Shown here piece after piece: positions 23,657 through 39,209 of a DNA stretch of 64,000 nt (the stretch's first letter is position 1; each line of letters starts with the position of its first letter). This DNA comes from Cryptomeria japonica (Eukaryota > Streptophyta > Pinopsida > Cupressales > Cupressaceae): assembly GCF_030272615.1 (NCBI RefSeq), contig NC_081408.1:403301389-403365388 (forward strand). Reading direction: 5' to 3'. Both the position numbers and the translations under genes were made by a program. The notes beneath the pieces were generated by a model. That model did not search any database. It saw nothing but the letters and a program-made list of their open reading frames with translations, and had not been told where the DNA came from.

Positions 23657-24140
23657 TGAAGGGTACTCCCCTTAAAAACCCAAGCACAACAAAAATAGAG
23701 AAATACAGAGAAATCGCTTAACAATGCATAGATTGATAATGCTTGAGGATGATTACAAGTGAACATATGCCTTGCTTATATAGGCAAGAGATGATGGAGT
23801 AGTTGAAACTACCCTTTGTAGACATAAAATTTTCTATCCCATTTGGATTCAATTTTTCCAATCTTTAGGTGGATCCATTTCACTATCAACCATTATATTA
23901 TTCCATTATTCTGTATTATTATATTATGCCAATATTCATTTATCATTTAATATATTATCAATTTAATCTATAATATTCACCCATTATTTATTACTATTTA
24001 TCATCCCATTTGATCCATTTAATATTATTATTATTATCCATTATTATTATTATTCCATTCACTCATTTTAATCCATTTAATATTAATATTATGCATTATT
24101 AGATTCATTTCACCCACATATACGACTAACCTTCTTGCAC
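23657..24140 (-). repeat. 5' LTR of chromovirus-like element (outer boundary uncertain)
   Basis: In minus sense the LTR ends GGGGAGTACCCTTCA at 23657, followed by the primer site. A TATA box (CCTATATAAGC) lies about 120 bp before that end. The region 23880-24120 is composed of ATT/TTA runs. The far (5') boundary was not found; about 24140 is a guess from the change in base composition. Confidence 0.5.
23774..23786 (-). promoter_or_regulatory. TATA box in the chromovirus LTR
   Basis: The minus-strand sequence GCCTATATAAGCA lies about 120 bp upstream of the LTR end and primer site, the usual spacing for a retrotransposon promoter. Confidence 0.5.
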
Positions 24141-25665
24141 AATTGCTTCACTCTCCTTTTAATATTTCCACTTCCGCTTGCTACAACAGTCCATTGAATG
24201 TGGTACTAATACATCTCCATCAATATTTTGCCAAGCACATTCACCCTGTGAGCTGGATCCACCCTAGGGACAAGTATAAATACAATGCCTTTCTCCTCAT
24301 TTCTATAGACAATCTATGCGATTTTACACTCTTGCATTTCTCAAGCTTTCTTTCTTTCATTGGTTATTTCATTTTTTATTTTAAATCTCCAATAAATCAT
24401 AGCCTCTTGTGTGTGCTTCTAAGAGCCATTTTATTTACATAAGATCTTGATTTAAGGAGTATAATAGAGATAATTAGTTTCATTTCTTGTCAATTAGATT
24501 AGGGTGTTTCGTTATTCATATATGCATATTTGAATAATCTTCTTGTAGGTTCTCTATTATTTGGATGTTGGAAAGACCCAAATATTAATCCATAAGATCT
24601 CAAGTCCATTTCATTTCCTCCATCTTCACCCTTGTTACAATTAAATGCCTAAAGCAATTATGAAATAATGAGCTATGACTCATCCCTATCTAGAATGCCA
24701 CCTAAGATAACTAATATCAACTTTATTAAATGACAAGTTACAAAAAGTGACTTTTTGATAACTAACTAAATATTTATTAATAAAAAGTTACAAAAGTAAC
24801 TTTATGATAACTAACTTTTTGTTTATTTTGTTTATTTTTTTTCTCTCTTTTTGTTTTTCAACAAATAGAAATTTTTCCATTTCTAGCTTTATTGAAAAAT
24901 AACAATTTTTTTTTGGGGGTGATGCAAGATTGCTCTTACACCCTGGATGTTCATCATTTGTGTTCCTCCCTAGCCACTCTTTGCATGGGCCCCTAAATAA
25001 GAACTTGAAATATCTATCACTCTCCTCTACAAAGTATGAGTAGAATCATGTGGCTGGTTCATATGATCTTGTGACCTACGAGACAAAGAAGAAAACACAT
25101 GCGTAGGTGCATTATCATTAGTGACACCCCTAGCTTCCATATCTCAACTTCGTAAATCAAGTTTGTTGGTCTTCTCAAAAAAGAACATTCTTCCACACCT
25201 TTTCCTCTAATATGAAGAAGGTGGGCATACACTCCAGTAATGTTAGCATAAAATTCAAGTGCATAAAAGTTGAACTTCCAAAACCTTGTACCTCTAGATG
25301 ATGCAGTTCTACTTGGCAATTTTGTTGCAAATTATTTTAGAGGAGACTTATGATCAGAAAGATCGCTAACATACTCTTCTTGTAATGTGGAGGGGTAATT
25401 TATACTTGTAGCCACACTTTCTATGGAATTAGCAGTTTGGGTTTTAGTTTCATTCTCATGGCCAACCCTCTTAGCCTCATGTGCATAACTAGATTTAGTA
25501 CTTTCACTATGAACCTAGACCTCATCCTTATTCATGCCATGAGAAGTCATTGTGATACTACAATAAAATATAAGTTTATAATTCTAAAAGTTTCAACTTT
25601 TAGCCTAATTTGACAAACTTAAAAATAAAATTCTAAATTTCAACATTGAATCTTGATGACAATAT
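24141..25665. other. unassigned region
   Basis: No protein family is recognised. A + strand TATA-like AGTATAAATACAATG at 24267-24281, followed by T/C-rich leader-like sequence, resembles an LTR promoter, but no ends were found. At 24730-24830 an imperfect repeat of AAGTTACAAAA-GTGAC-TTT occurs twice. The small minus-strand ORF at 25059-25319 has no recognisable motif and is probably chance. Confidence 0.35.
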
Positions 25666-26724
25666 TGTTTGGATTAAGGTGTCTCAACCTTTGAAAATCC
25701 TAACATTGATTATTGTAATATTTGATATAATTTATTATTTTCTTTAATTAATTTTCCACAAATATGTAGTCATCTAATGGGACCCATGGGATTTGTGGTG
25801 ATTGCATGACACACATGTTACACATGTGGAGGTAGGCGTCCCACTTTGAGGATATTATATTAATGATATGTAAGTGCTAAGTGTCATATTATGATAGATT
25901 TATGACAAAATATATGACAAGATCTATGACACACTTACATTGACAATCTATGACAAATTTTATGACATAATGGACTTGAGTGGTAGGAGACATCTTTGCA
26001 TGGAGAAGTTAGGCACCCAAGTTGTGTAATGACAAGCTATAAAAGGATCAATTAATAATAGTCAATTATGATAGATTCTCTTATGGTTGTAAGTGTTGTT
26101 AGTCATGATTATTTTTATGACAACCATAAGATGTGTAAGAACATTTTTAATACCTAAATATAGTAAATTTTGGGCACCCAACTTAGGAGGTATGAATGAG
26201 GAGTCAAAGGATGATGTAAATGAGTTATTTGTATGCTTACAAATGGTTGAAAAAGTGTGCAAAGTGTTTTGCATGAACCCCTCATCTATCTTCATCTAGA
26301 AGCTTCCTCCTTTGCTATGTTTCTCCATATAAGGTAGTCTTGGAGAGTATTATGTATATTATGTTTTGCAAGTGAAGTGTTACACTACCACAATCAAATT
26401 AGATTGTGGGTTATTGATCGAACATTCCTGTTGAAGAAGCTAAGTGTTGATATTATATTGTAATTGGACCAAAGTGTTGATATTGTATTGTAATTGATAG
26501 GCTTATTGAAAATATAAAGTACTGTGCTTTTGGAGTGTGAGATTTTTCTCTTGAAAGGGTTTTTCCCAGTATATCATGTCTTCATTGTGGTATATTGTTT
26601 GCATGTTATTATCTCTAGAATACATTTCTTATTTCGTAATAGTTAAGATTTTTAAGATAATTTTCTCTATCTCCCCCACTAGATTAGTGTTAGGAAGTGT
26701 TTTTCATACCTTGGATTCCTTTCA
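25666..26724 (+). repeat. 5' LTR of Copia element A
   Basis: It aligns with 30861-31790. It carries about 130 bp (roughly 26335-26480) that is missing from the 3' LTR, including two TGTTGATATTGTATTG-type repeats, which suggests a deletion in the other copy by recombination between those repeats. Confidence 0.85.
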
Positions 26725-26843
26725 ATTTGTATAAGAGCTTGGATAGTTTTAGTTTCATTGTTAGGTAGTGGGTTCTTTATTCCAATCTTAATTTGAGTGG
26801 GAGCTTTTGCAAATTATTTTCAAAATCTTGTTGCAGGAAGAAG

Positions 26844-29800
26844 ATGGAAAGCACATCCATAAAAGTCGAGATAGAGAAGTCTAACAACACTAACTTCAAA
26901 CAATGGAAGTTTAAAATGGAGGATATACTCATAGATCAAGATTTATGGGTTGCAATATATAAAACAATAATAGTCACCATGGCCTAGGATGTTTGGGATG
27001 TAATTAATAAAAAAGCTAAGGTCCTCATAAGTCTCTACCCATGAAGAGAAGAGTGTGAAAGATATTTGGTAGAAGCTTGTAGATGTTTATCATGATAAAT
27101 CCATGGTAAACAAGTTCTTCTTGAGAAATAAAATGTATTATTTGAAGATGGAATATAGAGGATCAATTTTCAATCATATTAATTCACTTTAACAAGATAA
27201 TTACTCAACTAGGCTATGTAAGATCAAGGAGGATGATTGTTGCACGCTTTTGTTGTGTTCCTTGCTAGACTCATGGGACCACCTTGTTATCACTATTGGG
27301 AGTACAACCACCAAGTTCAAGATGGATGAGGTGGTAGCATCGTTACTTTTTGAAGAGATGTGAAGGAAGACTTTTGAGTCAGCTAAGGAGGCTCTTGTAG
27401 TTTGTGGTATATCAAAAGAGAAAGGAAACAAGAAGGACATGAAAGATGAAAGACAAATCCTATGGGAGATCTAAGTCTCCTATAATATTCAAGGCAGAGT
27501 GTTGGAACCATGGAAAAATTGGTCACTTTCATAAAGAATATAAGGAGGAAAAAAAGAAGAGAAACTTTGATTCAAATTCAGATAAATCCTATGAAGATGA
27601 TGGTGAAGCCTTTGTCACAACATTTGGTAACACATGAATTGGAAGATATGTGGTCGATAGATGCAAGTGCATCTTTCCAAATGACCTCACATCAAGGTTG
27701 GCTTACAAAGTATGAAGAATGTGATGGTGTATCTTGGTGATGACTCTCATCTAAAGGATATTGGTCATTGAAAATTTAAGATTAGATTCTTTGATGACAA
27801 AGTGAAGGAGATCGATGGTGTTATGCATATCTCGGGTTTGACACAAAATCTACTCTTTGTAAGTGAATTGATTGATGTGGGTGTGCAAGATGTTTTATCA
27901 CTATGTGCATGCAAGATGAGTAGACATTCTATTGTGCTTACTAAGGGTGCTCAAATTGGCACCATGTATAAGCTAGATGTGCATGCACAATTTAATAAAA
28001 TAATACTTCTGTGAAGCCAAAGAAAAGGGCTCTAGATTCTTCATCCTCACTGTCAGATTGAGCTATGAAGATATCTATTACTTTTACATATGATGTTTGT
28101 GCTTTTTGGGTACCTAAAGGTGCCAATTCTTTGGAGATGAAATTTATAGTGAAGAAGATGATGTTATGACATCAAAGACTTGGTCACATTGGTGAGAAGA
28201 GTCTCAAAAACCTAAAAAATAAATGTCTCATAGAGGGGATTGATGATTGTAATCTCGAGTTTGATTTTTATAAATACTGCATTTATGGCAAGCAAAATAG
28301 TGTTTAGTTTTACTCTAGCTCTCACAAATCATCTAGGTTGTTGGACTTGATACATTCTGATGTTTTTGCTCTTGTTAATGTTCCTTTGATTTCTAAACCT
28401 ATGTATTTTGTATCATTTATAGACAACTATAGTCGAAAGACACTTCTTTATTTTCTCAAAAGAAAATATGAAGTCTTTAGTCAATTTAAGGATTTTAAGG
28501 CTCTTGTTGATGATCAGGCTTGTACAAAGATTAAGTGTTTAAAGATTGACATCAATGGTGAGCACTGAGTTTTGTTTGGTAGATTTTGATAGGTTTTTTT
28601 AAGAACCATGATATTGTGAGGCATAAGACAACTCCATACACCCCTCAACATAATGGAGTTGCGAAGATGATGAATAAGATGTGAATGGAGAGGGCTAGGA
28701 GTATGCTTAGTGGTGTTTGCCTCAAACAAAAATTTTGGGTTGAAGCTATAGCCACTACCCACTATTTGGTAAACAGATCTCCTAAATCAATGCTTGTTGA
28801 TAAAACACCTATTGAGACGTGGTTAGGAAAGAATTACTTGATGAGACATCTCAAAGTATTTGGTTACAAATATTATGCTCACATTTTGAGTGAAGAAAGA
28901 TCTAAGTTGGAGAACATGGTCATTAAGTGCATCTTTATTGGATATGGTGTCAATGTAAAAGGGTTCACACTTTGGGATCTAGTGATATAGAAGGTTCGCT
29001 ATGACAAATTGTTATTTTCAGAGAGATGAAACCTTTCACTATTGAGATACAACTAGAGAAAGAGGAGAAACAAATTAAGGAGGTATTTTAGGTTCCTTCT
29101 ATCCTTCAGAAAGAACTATGAGCTCCTAGTGGACTTAATGATGAGGAGGGATTTAGTAGCTCTAAAAGTTACGAAGAAGATGAAGAACCTTAATCTTAGC
29201 CTTTGAGGAGGTCTATGAGAATCAAGGAACGACCATATAGGTTTGGTTATTCATTGTTAGATTCTAGTTGTATTTTTGCTTTCATTGCTAACATTGATGA
29301 TCTTAGGACTATTACAAAGGCTATGGATATGAATGATGTAGTTTCTTGGATTTGGTGGCTTTGACTGAAGGACACAAGTCCGTGAGATGTAAATGGGTGT
29401 TCAAGAAAAAGCTGGGTCCTGACGGTAGTGTTGAGAAGCATAAAGCATGGTCGATTACAAAGGGGTATTCCTAGGTTGAAGGAATAGATAATGGCAAGAT
29501 TTTGTTTTTTGTTGTAAAGTTGACATCCATTTGGTTCTTATTATCACTTTTTATATCTCATGATTAGAAAATCAAGCAAAGGGATGAGTAGACAACATTT
29601 CTTCATGGTGATTTGGAAGAAGAGATCTATATGTCATAGATAAAGCAATTTATGGTGAAAGGTAAAGAAAATATAGTTTGCAAGTTTAAAAAGTCCTTGT
29701 ATGGTCTAAAATAGTCTCCTAGGATGTTGTACCAAAAGTATGATACTAATGTGTTGAGTTTGGGATTTTGGAGGTCTAATTTGATCATTGTGTTAATTCC

Positions 29801-30770
29801 CAAATCAATTATGGTCGCATTCTCATTATCGCATTATATGTGGATGATATGTTACTATGTAGGAATGAATATTTGATTTTTGACTTGAAGTCTTAATTGT
29901 CAGCACAATTTAAAGTGAAAGATTTGGGTACAACTAGGTACATTTAGGGGATGAAGATCAAAATAGACAAAGTTTACTGAAAGCTTTTGTTAAGCTAGAG
30001 TAAGTATGCGAATTCAATGTTGGAGAGATTTAGCATGATAACTTGTAGATCCATGATAGTTCTTGTTGCATTAGGAACAAAGTTATCTACAGAGGATTGT
30101 CCAAAATCTCCTATTGAGGTGGATGACATGGCCAATGTCACATATGCAAGTGGTGTTGGTATTATTATGTATGTCATGGTCCGTACTAGACTAGACATTG
30201 CCCAAGTAGTGGGAGTTCTAAGCAATATGTGGCTAATCTTGGATAGGTGCATTGGGATGCAATTAAGAGAGTGTTTAGATATTTGAGGGGTACTTTTGAG
30301 TATTTCTTTCATTTTCATCATTATCCTACTATACCTTAGCATTCTGTGAGTATCTATGGATATGTCGATTTAGATTGGGTAGGTGACATTGATAGAAGAA
30401 GATCTACCAATGGTTATGTTTTTACTATGTATGGTGGTGCTATTAGTTAGATGAGTAAGCAACAAGTTGTAATCACTTTGTCCATGACAAAAGAAAAGTA
30501 TATGGAAGCTACTCATGCTTGTAAGGAAGTCATTTAGGTTAGATGATTGTGTTCAAATATTGAGTTTGATGCAAAATTGATTACTATCTATCATGACATT
30601 TAGAGTACCATTTGCTTAGCAAATAATCTAGCTTTCCAAGCCAGAACAAAGCACATTGATGTTCAATTTTATTTTGTTTGAGATATGGTAGAGGATGGGA
30701 AGGTAAATTTGGAGAAAGTTGACACTTTGATGAATGTTGTAGATGCATTGACAAAACTAGTGAGCACATA
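26844..30770 (+). pseudogene. Copia element A gag-pol, decayed
   Basis: It starts at ATG 26844 (MESTSIKVEIEKSNN, then NFKQWKFKMEDILIDQDLW, a Copia gag N-terminus). The zinc knuckle (27497-27540) reads CWNHGKIGHFHKEY, having lost two Cys. The protease reads IDASASFQ where D-x-G-A is expected. Integrase follows (28160-28780: LDLIHSDVF, FIDNYSRKTLLYF, TPYTPQ-like). The RT keeps YVDD at 29837-29848, and RNase H runs 30350-30770 (YGYVDLDWVGDIDRR, ARTKHIDVQF, DALTK). About 40 stops and several frameshifts interrupt it. RNase H ends just before the 3' LTR polypurine tract. Confidence 0.85.
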
Positions 30771-30860
30771 GAAGTTCAAACGGTGTTCCAGTTCTATGGG
30801 CCTCTTAGCCCTTGTAATTGATCTATGGGCCATTTGGAAGGTCTTCATCGAGTGGGAGAA

Positions 30861-31790
30861 TGTTGGAATTAACATGTCTCAACCTTTGCAAATCCTATTG
30901 ATTATTATAATTTTAAATATATTTATTTATTATTTTATTTAATAAATTACCTAGATAAATGTCTACTTATCTAGTGGGACCCATAGGCTTGGTGGCAACC
31001 TACTTGGTGATGATTGTATGACACATATGCTGCACATGTGGAGGTAGGCGTCCCACTTTGAAGATATTTTATTAATGATATGCAAGTGCCAAGTGTCATG
31101 TTATGACATATTTATGATAAAATCTATGACATGATCTATGACACACTTACATATCAGCCTATGACAAATTTTGTGAAGAATGGACAAGTGGTAGGAGACA
31201 CCTTTGCATGGAGAAGGTGGGCACCCACATTGGGTAATGATAGGGTGTAAGAGGATCAATTATTAAATGTCAATTATGATGGATTCTCTTACAACTGTAA
31301 GTGCTGTCAGTCATGATTATTTTTATGATAATCATAAGATGTGTAAAAGCATTTGTCATACCTAAATACAATAAATTTTGGGCACCCAACTTAGGAGGTT
31401 TGAATGATGGGTCAAAGGATGATGTACATGTGTCATTTGCATGCTTAGAGGTGGTTGGAATTGCTTGAACCCCTCTTTTTGTCTTCATCTAGAAGCTTCT
31501 TCCTTTATTGTATTTTTCCATATAAGGTTGTCGTGTTGATATTGTATTACAATTGATAAATTTATTGAAAATACAAGTATTGTGCTTTTGGAGTGTGCGT
31601 GTGTTTTTTTTTTCTCTCGAAAGGCTTTTCCCTACGTGTATCGTGTGTTCATGGTGGTATATTATTTGCATGTTTATTATCTCTATCTAAATGTGTTTCT
31701 TATTTCATAATAGTTAAAATCTGTAGGAAAATTTGCACATCTCCCCCACTAGATTAGTGCAAGAGTTTTCCACACCTTTGCTTCCTTTCA
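30861..31790 (+). repeat. 3' LTR of Copia element A
   Basis: It starts TGTTGGAATTAACATG directly after GAGTGGGAGAA and ends CTTCCTTTCA. It is 130 bp shorter than the 5' LTR. It ends about 1.43 kb upstream of the kinase start codon, making it the nearest mobile sequence to that promoter. Confidence 0.87.
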
Positions 31791-33115
31791 ACAATGAACA
31801 ATGAACAATGAACATTGCAATGAATCTATGAATATGCATTTGCAACCATGTCCATGAAATTATGATTAAAATTCAATTTTGAAAATGAAACTTAGAAAAA
31901 CAAAAAAATGAAAAATTAGTCATAGAATTCTACCTTATGCTTGAAAAAGCCTTCCAATTTGGTGTAGAATCCCCTTCTTCCTCTTCCTCTTGCTCCTTCT
32001 CACCCCTATTGCACTTGCAACACTTCAATCATGCTCAAAAACTCCTTCACTCACTCTCTTGCTCCTCTTCAACAAACGTTGCAACAAGATTGTGAGTAAA
32101 AGTGAAGAATTTTTTGTGTTTTATAGAGTTTAGAAGGCATTGGGGGTCCCATTGGCCATTAGGGTTTGTCCTTGGGCTTTGGAATTGAGGCAAACACTAT
32201 TTTTTATTATTTTTTCCTTAATTTTTTGTTGCCTAGGCATAGGAGATTGTTGCATGTTCCCAACACGATTGAGGGACACCTGACCATCCTAGGACATCTT
32301 AACATTCCCCCATCTTGACTACGTCCTTAACGTCCCAATGGCAGTGACAGTGGCAGTTCAATGGAGGGACGTCTCCCACCCATCCCCCATCCTAGAGAGG
32401 TCCCTGTCCTTGAAACAATAGGGATTTGTGGGGGAGTTGTCCTCATGGATAACTGATTTTTCCTGATATGTACATTCTTTTTCTATATATATATATATAT
32501 ATATATTTAATTTTTTATCATAAAAGACATTTTAAATTAATATAAATGTAAGCATACAATTAAGAATAATTCTATCTTCTCCAATCCTTCTCAATTTTAA
32601 ATCATTGATTTCAAAAAATAAGTCATCCATATAAAAAATGCTTTAAACATAACTATATATTAAAATGCTAAATTTAAATTTGAAATCATAAACATATAAA
32701 AAACAAAATCATATTAGTAAAATCATGCATTTTTTTTTACATAAGGTAAATAAAAATAATGAAAAGCAATACACTTTCCTCCTTTAAATCTCTCTTCCAC
32801 ATGTAGATAAAGAGTAGCTTGGAAATAAAGGCAAGGTCCCAATCATACCACACCCATATCATATCAAACCCCAACACATATCAATCTGTGTAGACAAATT
32901 TAAATTAAAACCTAATTAGGTGAGGTGAGGCTACCTGAGTAGTCAAGCTCCTTCCTTGGGTATTGCTACATAGATATGTATAAACAAGGCTTTATTTTAT
33001 TTTGGGTAACTCATCTCCACACAATGCAATGTACGCGTGCTTTTTCTTAGTAATCTTGCCAAAGTTCTCTTTCGCTAGATCTCCTGTTCATAAAAGCAGA
33101 CAGTTGAAGTCTTAT
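31791..33115. other. upstream region of the SRPK gene, no gene seen
   Basis: It begins with three copies of ACAATGA (31791-31812). A stretch at about 31900-32160 looks like degraded retroelement leader. There is an (AT)n run at 32484-32507 and AT-rich sequence to 32760. Positions 32770-33115 are more balanced in composition and probably hold the kinase promoter. No coding region is recognisable on either strand. Confidence 0.5.
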
Positions 33116-33122
33116 TATAAAT
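33116..33122 (+). promoter_or_regulatory. candidate TATA box of the SRPK gene
   Basis: TATAAAT lies 99 bp upstream of the chosen ATG (33221), leaving room for a ~70-bp 5' leader. No transcript data support it, so it is a positional inference. Confidence 0.45.
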
Positions 33123-33184
33123 CTTCAACCATCAGATTTGCTTCAGTTTTAGTTTTATCCTAAATCTACAACAGAGAGATTTGA

Positions 33185-36047
<2,863 letters not shown>

Positions 36048-38806
36048 GTACATATAAGCCAGGTTTGTTCCTATGGAGTATAATGGTTCTGAAGACTTTA
36101 GTCATAAGATGCATCTTGGTTGCTAACTACAGATCCACATGCCACGCTGATTATTTTTCAGAAACTCAAAGAATTTCTTTCATCGATGTTGATATTAAGG
36201 ATATTTGATTTTATGGAGGCTTCAAGGTTTTGCTTTGAAGCAATCATACTTTGAGTACCACTTACGAGATTAGTCTCATTGTCTCAGAAATACAGGACCT
36301 TGTGGGTCCATCTTCACTCTTGTATTTGACATATATTATTCCTAATTCTTCAAGAAACATAAAGAGGTTAAGGACTTGGTGGTTTGATGGGAACAATCTT
36401 AGGTTTGCTAATCATCCATGGGACACTTCAGTTAGTGATGAGATTAGCAGTTGCTACTGTAGGTCATACCTATGGTTCACTTTGATATGTAAATAAGACA
36501 TTTTGTGGGATGGCTGATGAAGCATGATTTGAAGACATAAAAAATACAGGTAAATGTTCCATTACATGCATTTGGAAGTTTGTTTGGAGCAAGTTGTAAT
36601 TTGTATGGAATTCGGTGGAGTCATGTCATTGCTCTTAGTGAGCATGATACTGAACAACATCACTTTTCACTCTCACTCAAGAATGCCGTTTCTATACTAC
36701 TGAATTGCTAATATGTTAGCAACAAAATTGTGATTACATACAAGCTGCTGAAAGTGAACTGTAATGAGACAGCTAACATTATTTTTTGAGTAAATTTATT
36801 GAGATTTTAAAAATGCCTTTTGGGATAATTGCGTCCCTTTTCTCATATACTACTGACTTTTAATAAAATGTCATTTAATTGAGAACTGGTTTATCATTTT
36901 AGGCTGTTTTGGTTAATTTGCAACCAATATTCATCATTGTTCGAGATGGGCATATCAAGATTTGTACACACAACAGAGTTAGTTTATTTCTGTGTTATTG
37001 GCACCTAAAGTTAAAAAGTTGATAGAACATTCAACCTAACCCTTCAAATGTTTTATGATGTTTTCTAAAGCAATTATTGTTTACGTTGCAAATGGCTCAT
37101 GAATAACAGAATCATAATTAATGGTTATGTAATGTTTGTCCTTGAAATTCAGATAAATTTTCTGGCTTCTTTTGGGTCAAATATTAAAAGTGATTTAGTT
37201 GTTCTGCACTTATGGTGAATGCATGCGTAGCGGATCGTAAGAAGTTTTCAACATTTTCCTAATGGATCATAAAGAATAAGGAATCCAACTTTTTGCTCTA
37301 TTCCTCGAACTTATTCTAATACCTTATACCGTAGCAGGGGCAGAAGTCTTGTCAGACGCACTAGTATAATCTCAAATGAAATATATCATATATCCATCTC
37401 AACTTTTGAGTAATATAGATGCAATTCCAGCTGTTGCAATCAAAATATCAGTTCTGTGGGCACTAATAAAAAATGGTGAAACAATTGTTTACAGCTTTTC
37501 GTTAGTTTTTCTTTACAAATGTAATGTAAAGACACTTTAGTTGATGCTTTAATCCCATCGGGGACCATTTATGACCCCAATCTGCCAGTCGCCCCATATC
37601 AGAAGTAAGCAAGGAAGGCATGGCTTAACAACCATGATCATTACAACCCAGTTTGGTGGGTGTCAAAATGCAATATGACCTACAAAAACCCAAAGTGAGA
37701 TGACGTGAATAATCATCACGAAGCATACTTGCGTTTGAAATTTGAAGCAAGCTTGAGGAAATTATAGAGCGAAGATTTCACATCTGGACGGAGTTTCTCA
37801 TCAAGCAGCACAAAATTGTTTATAAGACAGATGAGTGATGGGGTTTTGTACACAGATGAATAACCAATTTTTTAATCTGAAAATGGATCCAATTTCTGAT
37901 CGGAAGGTCAGTTGTTCATCCACATATAGTCAACGAGACCTGGTTGAGGTTTATTTTCAGCGGTCAAAGAGTTTTTATGTAAGTTTGTTGTTAGGGTTAC
38001 TTCAATAGTCTTCAATACACAATGATTTGCCTAAATAAGCTTTATAAGAAATAAATACTATAAAAGAAAAGGTACAATTGTGAGAAAAGACTTACTTTGA
38101 ATGATCAGGAATTATTGTGAATAGGAAAATGCGTCATGGAAAAGCGTAAAGAAGCTACATAAAAAAGTGGTAGATAAGAGCATGAATCACATCAAAATAA
38201 TATGTATGGGAGAATAAGGAAATTTGGAGGATTTATGAGACATTTATGAATGAAACATGAGAAATGAATTGGAAGACATGTGCAAGATGCTGTATAAGCT
38301 GATGAAGTATATTACTGTGTGGTTTTATGTATATTGGTGTATAAAATTTATTAAAATCTGTTTTGGACATATTACATATTTAAGCTCTTTTTTTTATTTT
38401 ATTTTATTTATACTAGGATTTATTGCTAAGTTTCTTTGTCAATAAGGTCAAAACATAGACTTGGGATGATCTAGAGCATCCCGGAGAGATAGATGATATA
38501 TGTAGGCATCAAAACAAGGTGGTTTTCAAGTTTTGATTTCGTTTTTTTGTCGTTTTCATGGTCAATAAAAGTGTCATTGATCATAGAAAATATATAATTA
38601 ATTGTGTCAAACAAACCATGACTGTAACAAAAGGATCACGATGATTGTGAATGTGCAAAAGCTTCTTTGTAGAAAGTGGCAAATTCATCACAATTTGAAT
38701 GCAGGTTGGATTACTCAAAACAACTTCTATGCATTGGACTGCAACTTTTCGCATCTAAGAAATGTAAGGGAGTCTATGTTAAGCAATTTGGGATAAGGTG
38801 CAAGCA
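36048..38806. other. 3' flank of the SRPK gene, no further gene seen
   Basis: It presumably begins with the kinase 3' UTR. An AATAAA at 36862-36867 is a possible polyadenylation signal, but it is 0.8 kb downstream and unsupported. The rest is AT-rich, with dense stops in all frames and no recognised domain. Short ORFs near 38257 and 38602 have no family features. Confidence 0.5.
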
Positions 38807-38890
38807 TTGTTATTCATACTTTCCTCTCATAACTCAAATTTGTGGTTTGGCCTTACAACTATATTTATTAGTGATGTTTTATATTGCCAT
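38807..38890 (+). repeat. left copy of 84-bp direct duplication flanking Copia element B
   Basis: It matches 44887-44970 with two differences. It starts TTGTTATTCAT and ends ATATTGCCAT, and is separated by one base (T, 38891) from the 5' LTR start at 38892. It would be a target-site duplication far longer than the usual 5 bp. Confidence 0.9.
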
Positions 38891-38891
38891 T

Positions 38892-39196
38892 TGTTAGAGT
38901 TATCATGTATTAGCTAATAATTATTTATTTAATTATTAGTCTATTATCCTCCACGCTTAAGCTAAACTTAGGCTTTTAATAATATGGTTTTAATTATTAA
39001 ATACACTTTATCCCTTTCGGGTTGCATATTCTCCTTTTATAAGGATTGTATTGTACTTTTATTTTATTTCCTCTCTGAATGATAATCTTCTTCTTCAAAG
39101 CCATTATTGCTTTTTGCCTCCATTCTTCTTTTGTGACAGGTATTTTGCTTGCAGGTTTTCTTGGGATCTCTAAAGAAGTATTTTTCAACTTCTTCA
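38892..39196 (+). repeat. 5' LTR of Copia element B
   Basis: It is 305 bp, TGTTAGAGTTATC to CTTCTTCA, with a TATA box TATAA at 39038-39042. It aligns with 44587-44886 apart from a few small indels. Confidence 0.92.
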
Positions 39197-39209
39197 TGGT
39201 ATCGGAGCC
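39197..39209 (+). other. primer binding site of Copia element B
   Basis: TGGTATCGGAGCC directly follows the LTR end. It differs by one transition from the initiator tRNA-Met site TGGTATCAGAGCC. Confidence 0.85.

Larger units (their letters stand above)
25666..31790 (+). mobile_element. full-length decayed Copia element A
   Basis: LTRs at 25666-26724 and 30861-31790 share their start (TGTTTGGATTAAGG / TGTTGGAATTAACA, then TGTCTCAACCTTTG) and their end (CCTTTCA). They flank a gag-pol in the order gag, protease, integrase, RT, RNase H. A degenerate tRNA-Met primer site (TTTGTATAAGAGC) follows the first LTR, and a GAGTGGGAGAA polypurine tract precedes the second. The pentamer ACAAT occurs at 25659-25663 and 31791-31795 but is offset by two bases from the left LTR, so the target duplication is uncertain. 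Numerous stops make the element immobile. Confidence 0.9.

Noticed and set aside
37550-37690. Possible short element with GGTGGGTGTC near a GC-richer patch
   Set aside because: No terminal repeats, Pol III boxes or reading frame could be made out.
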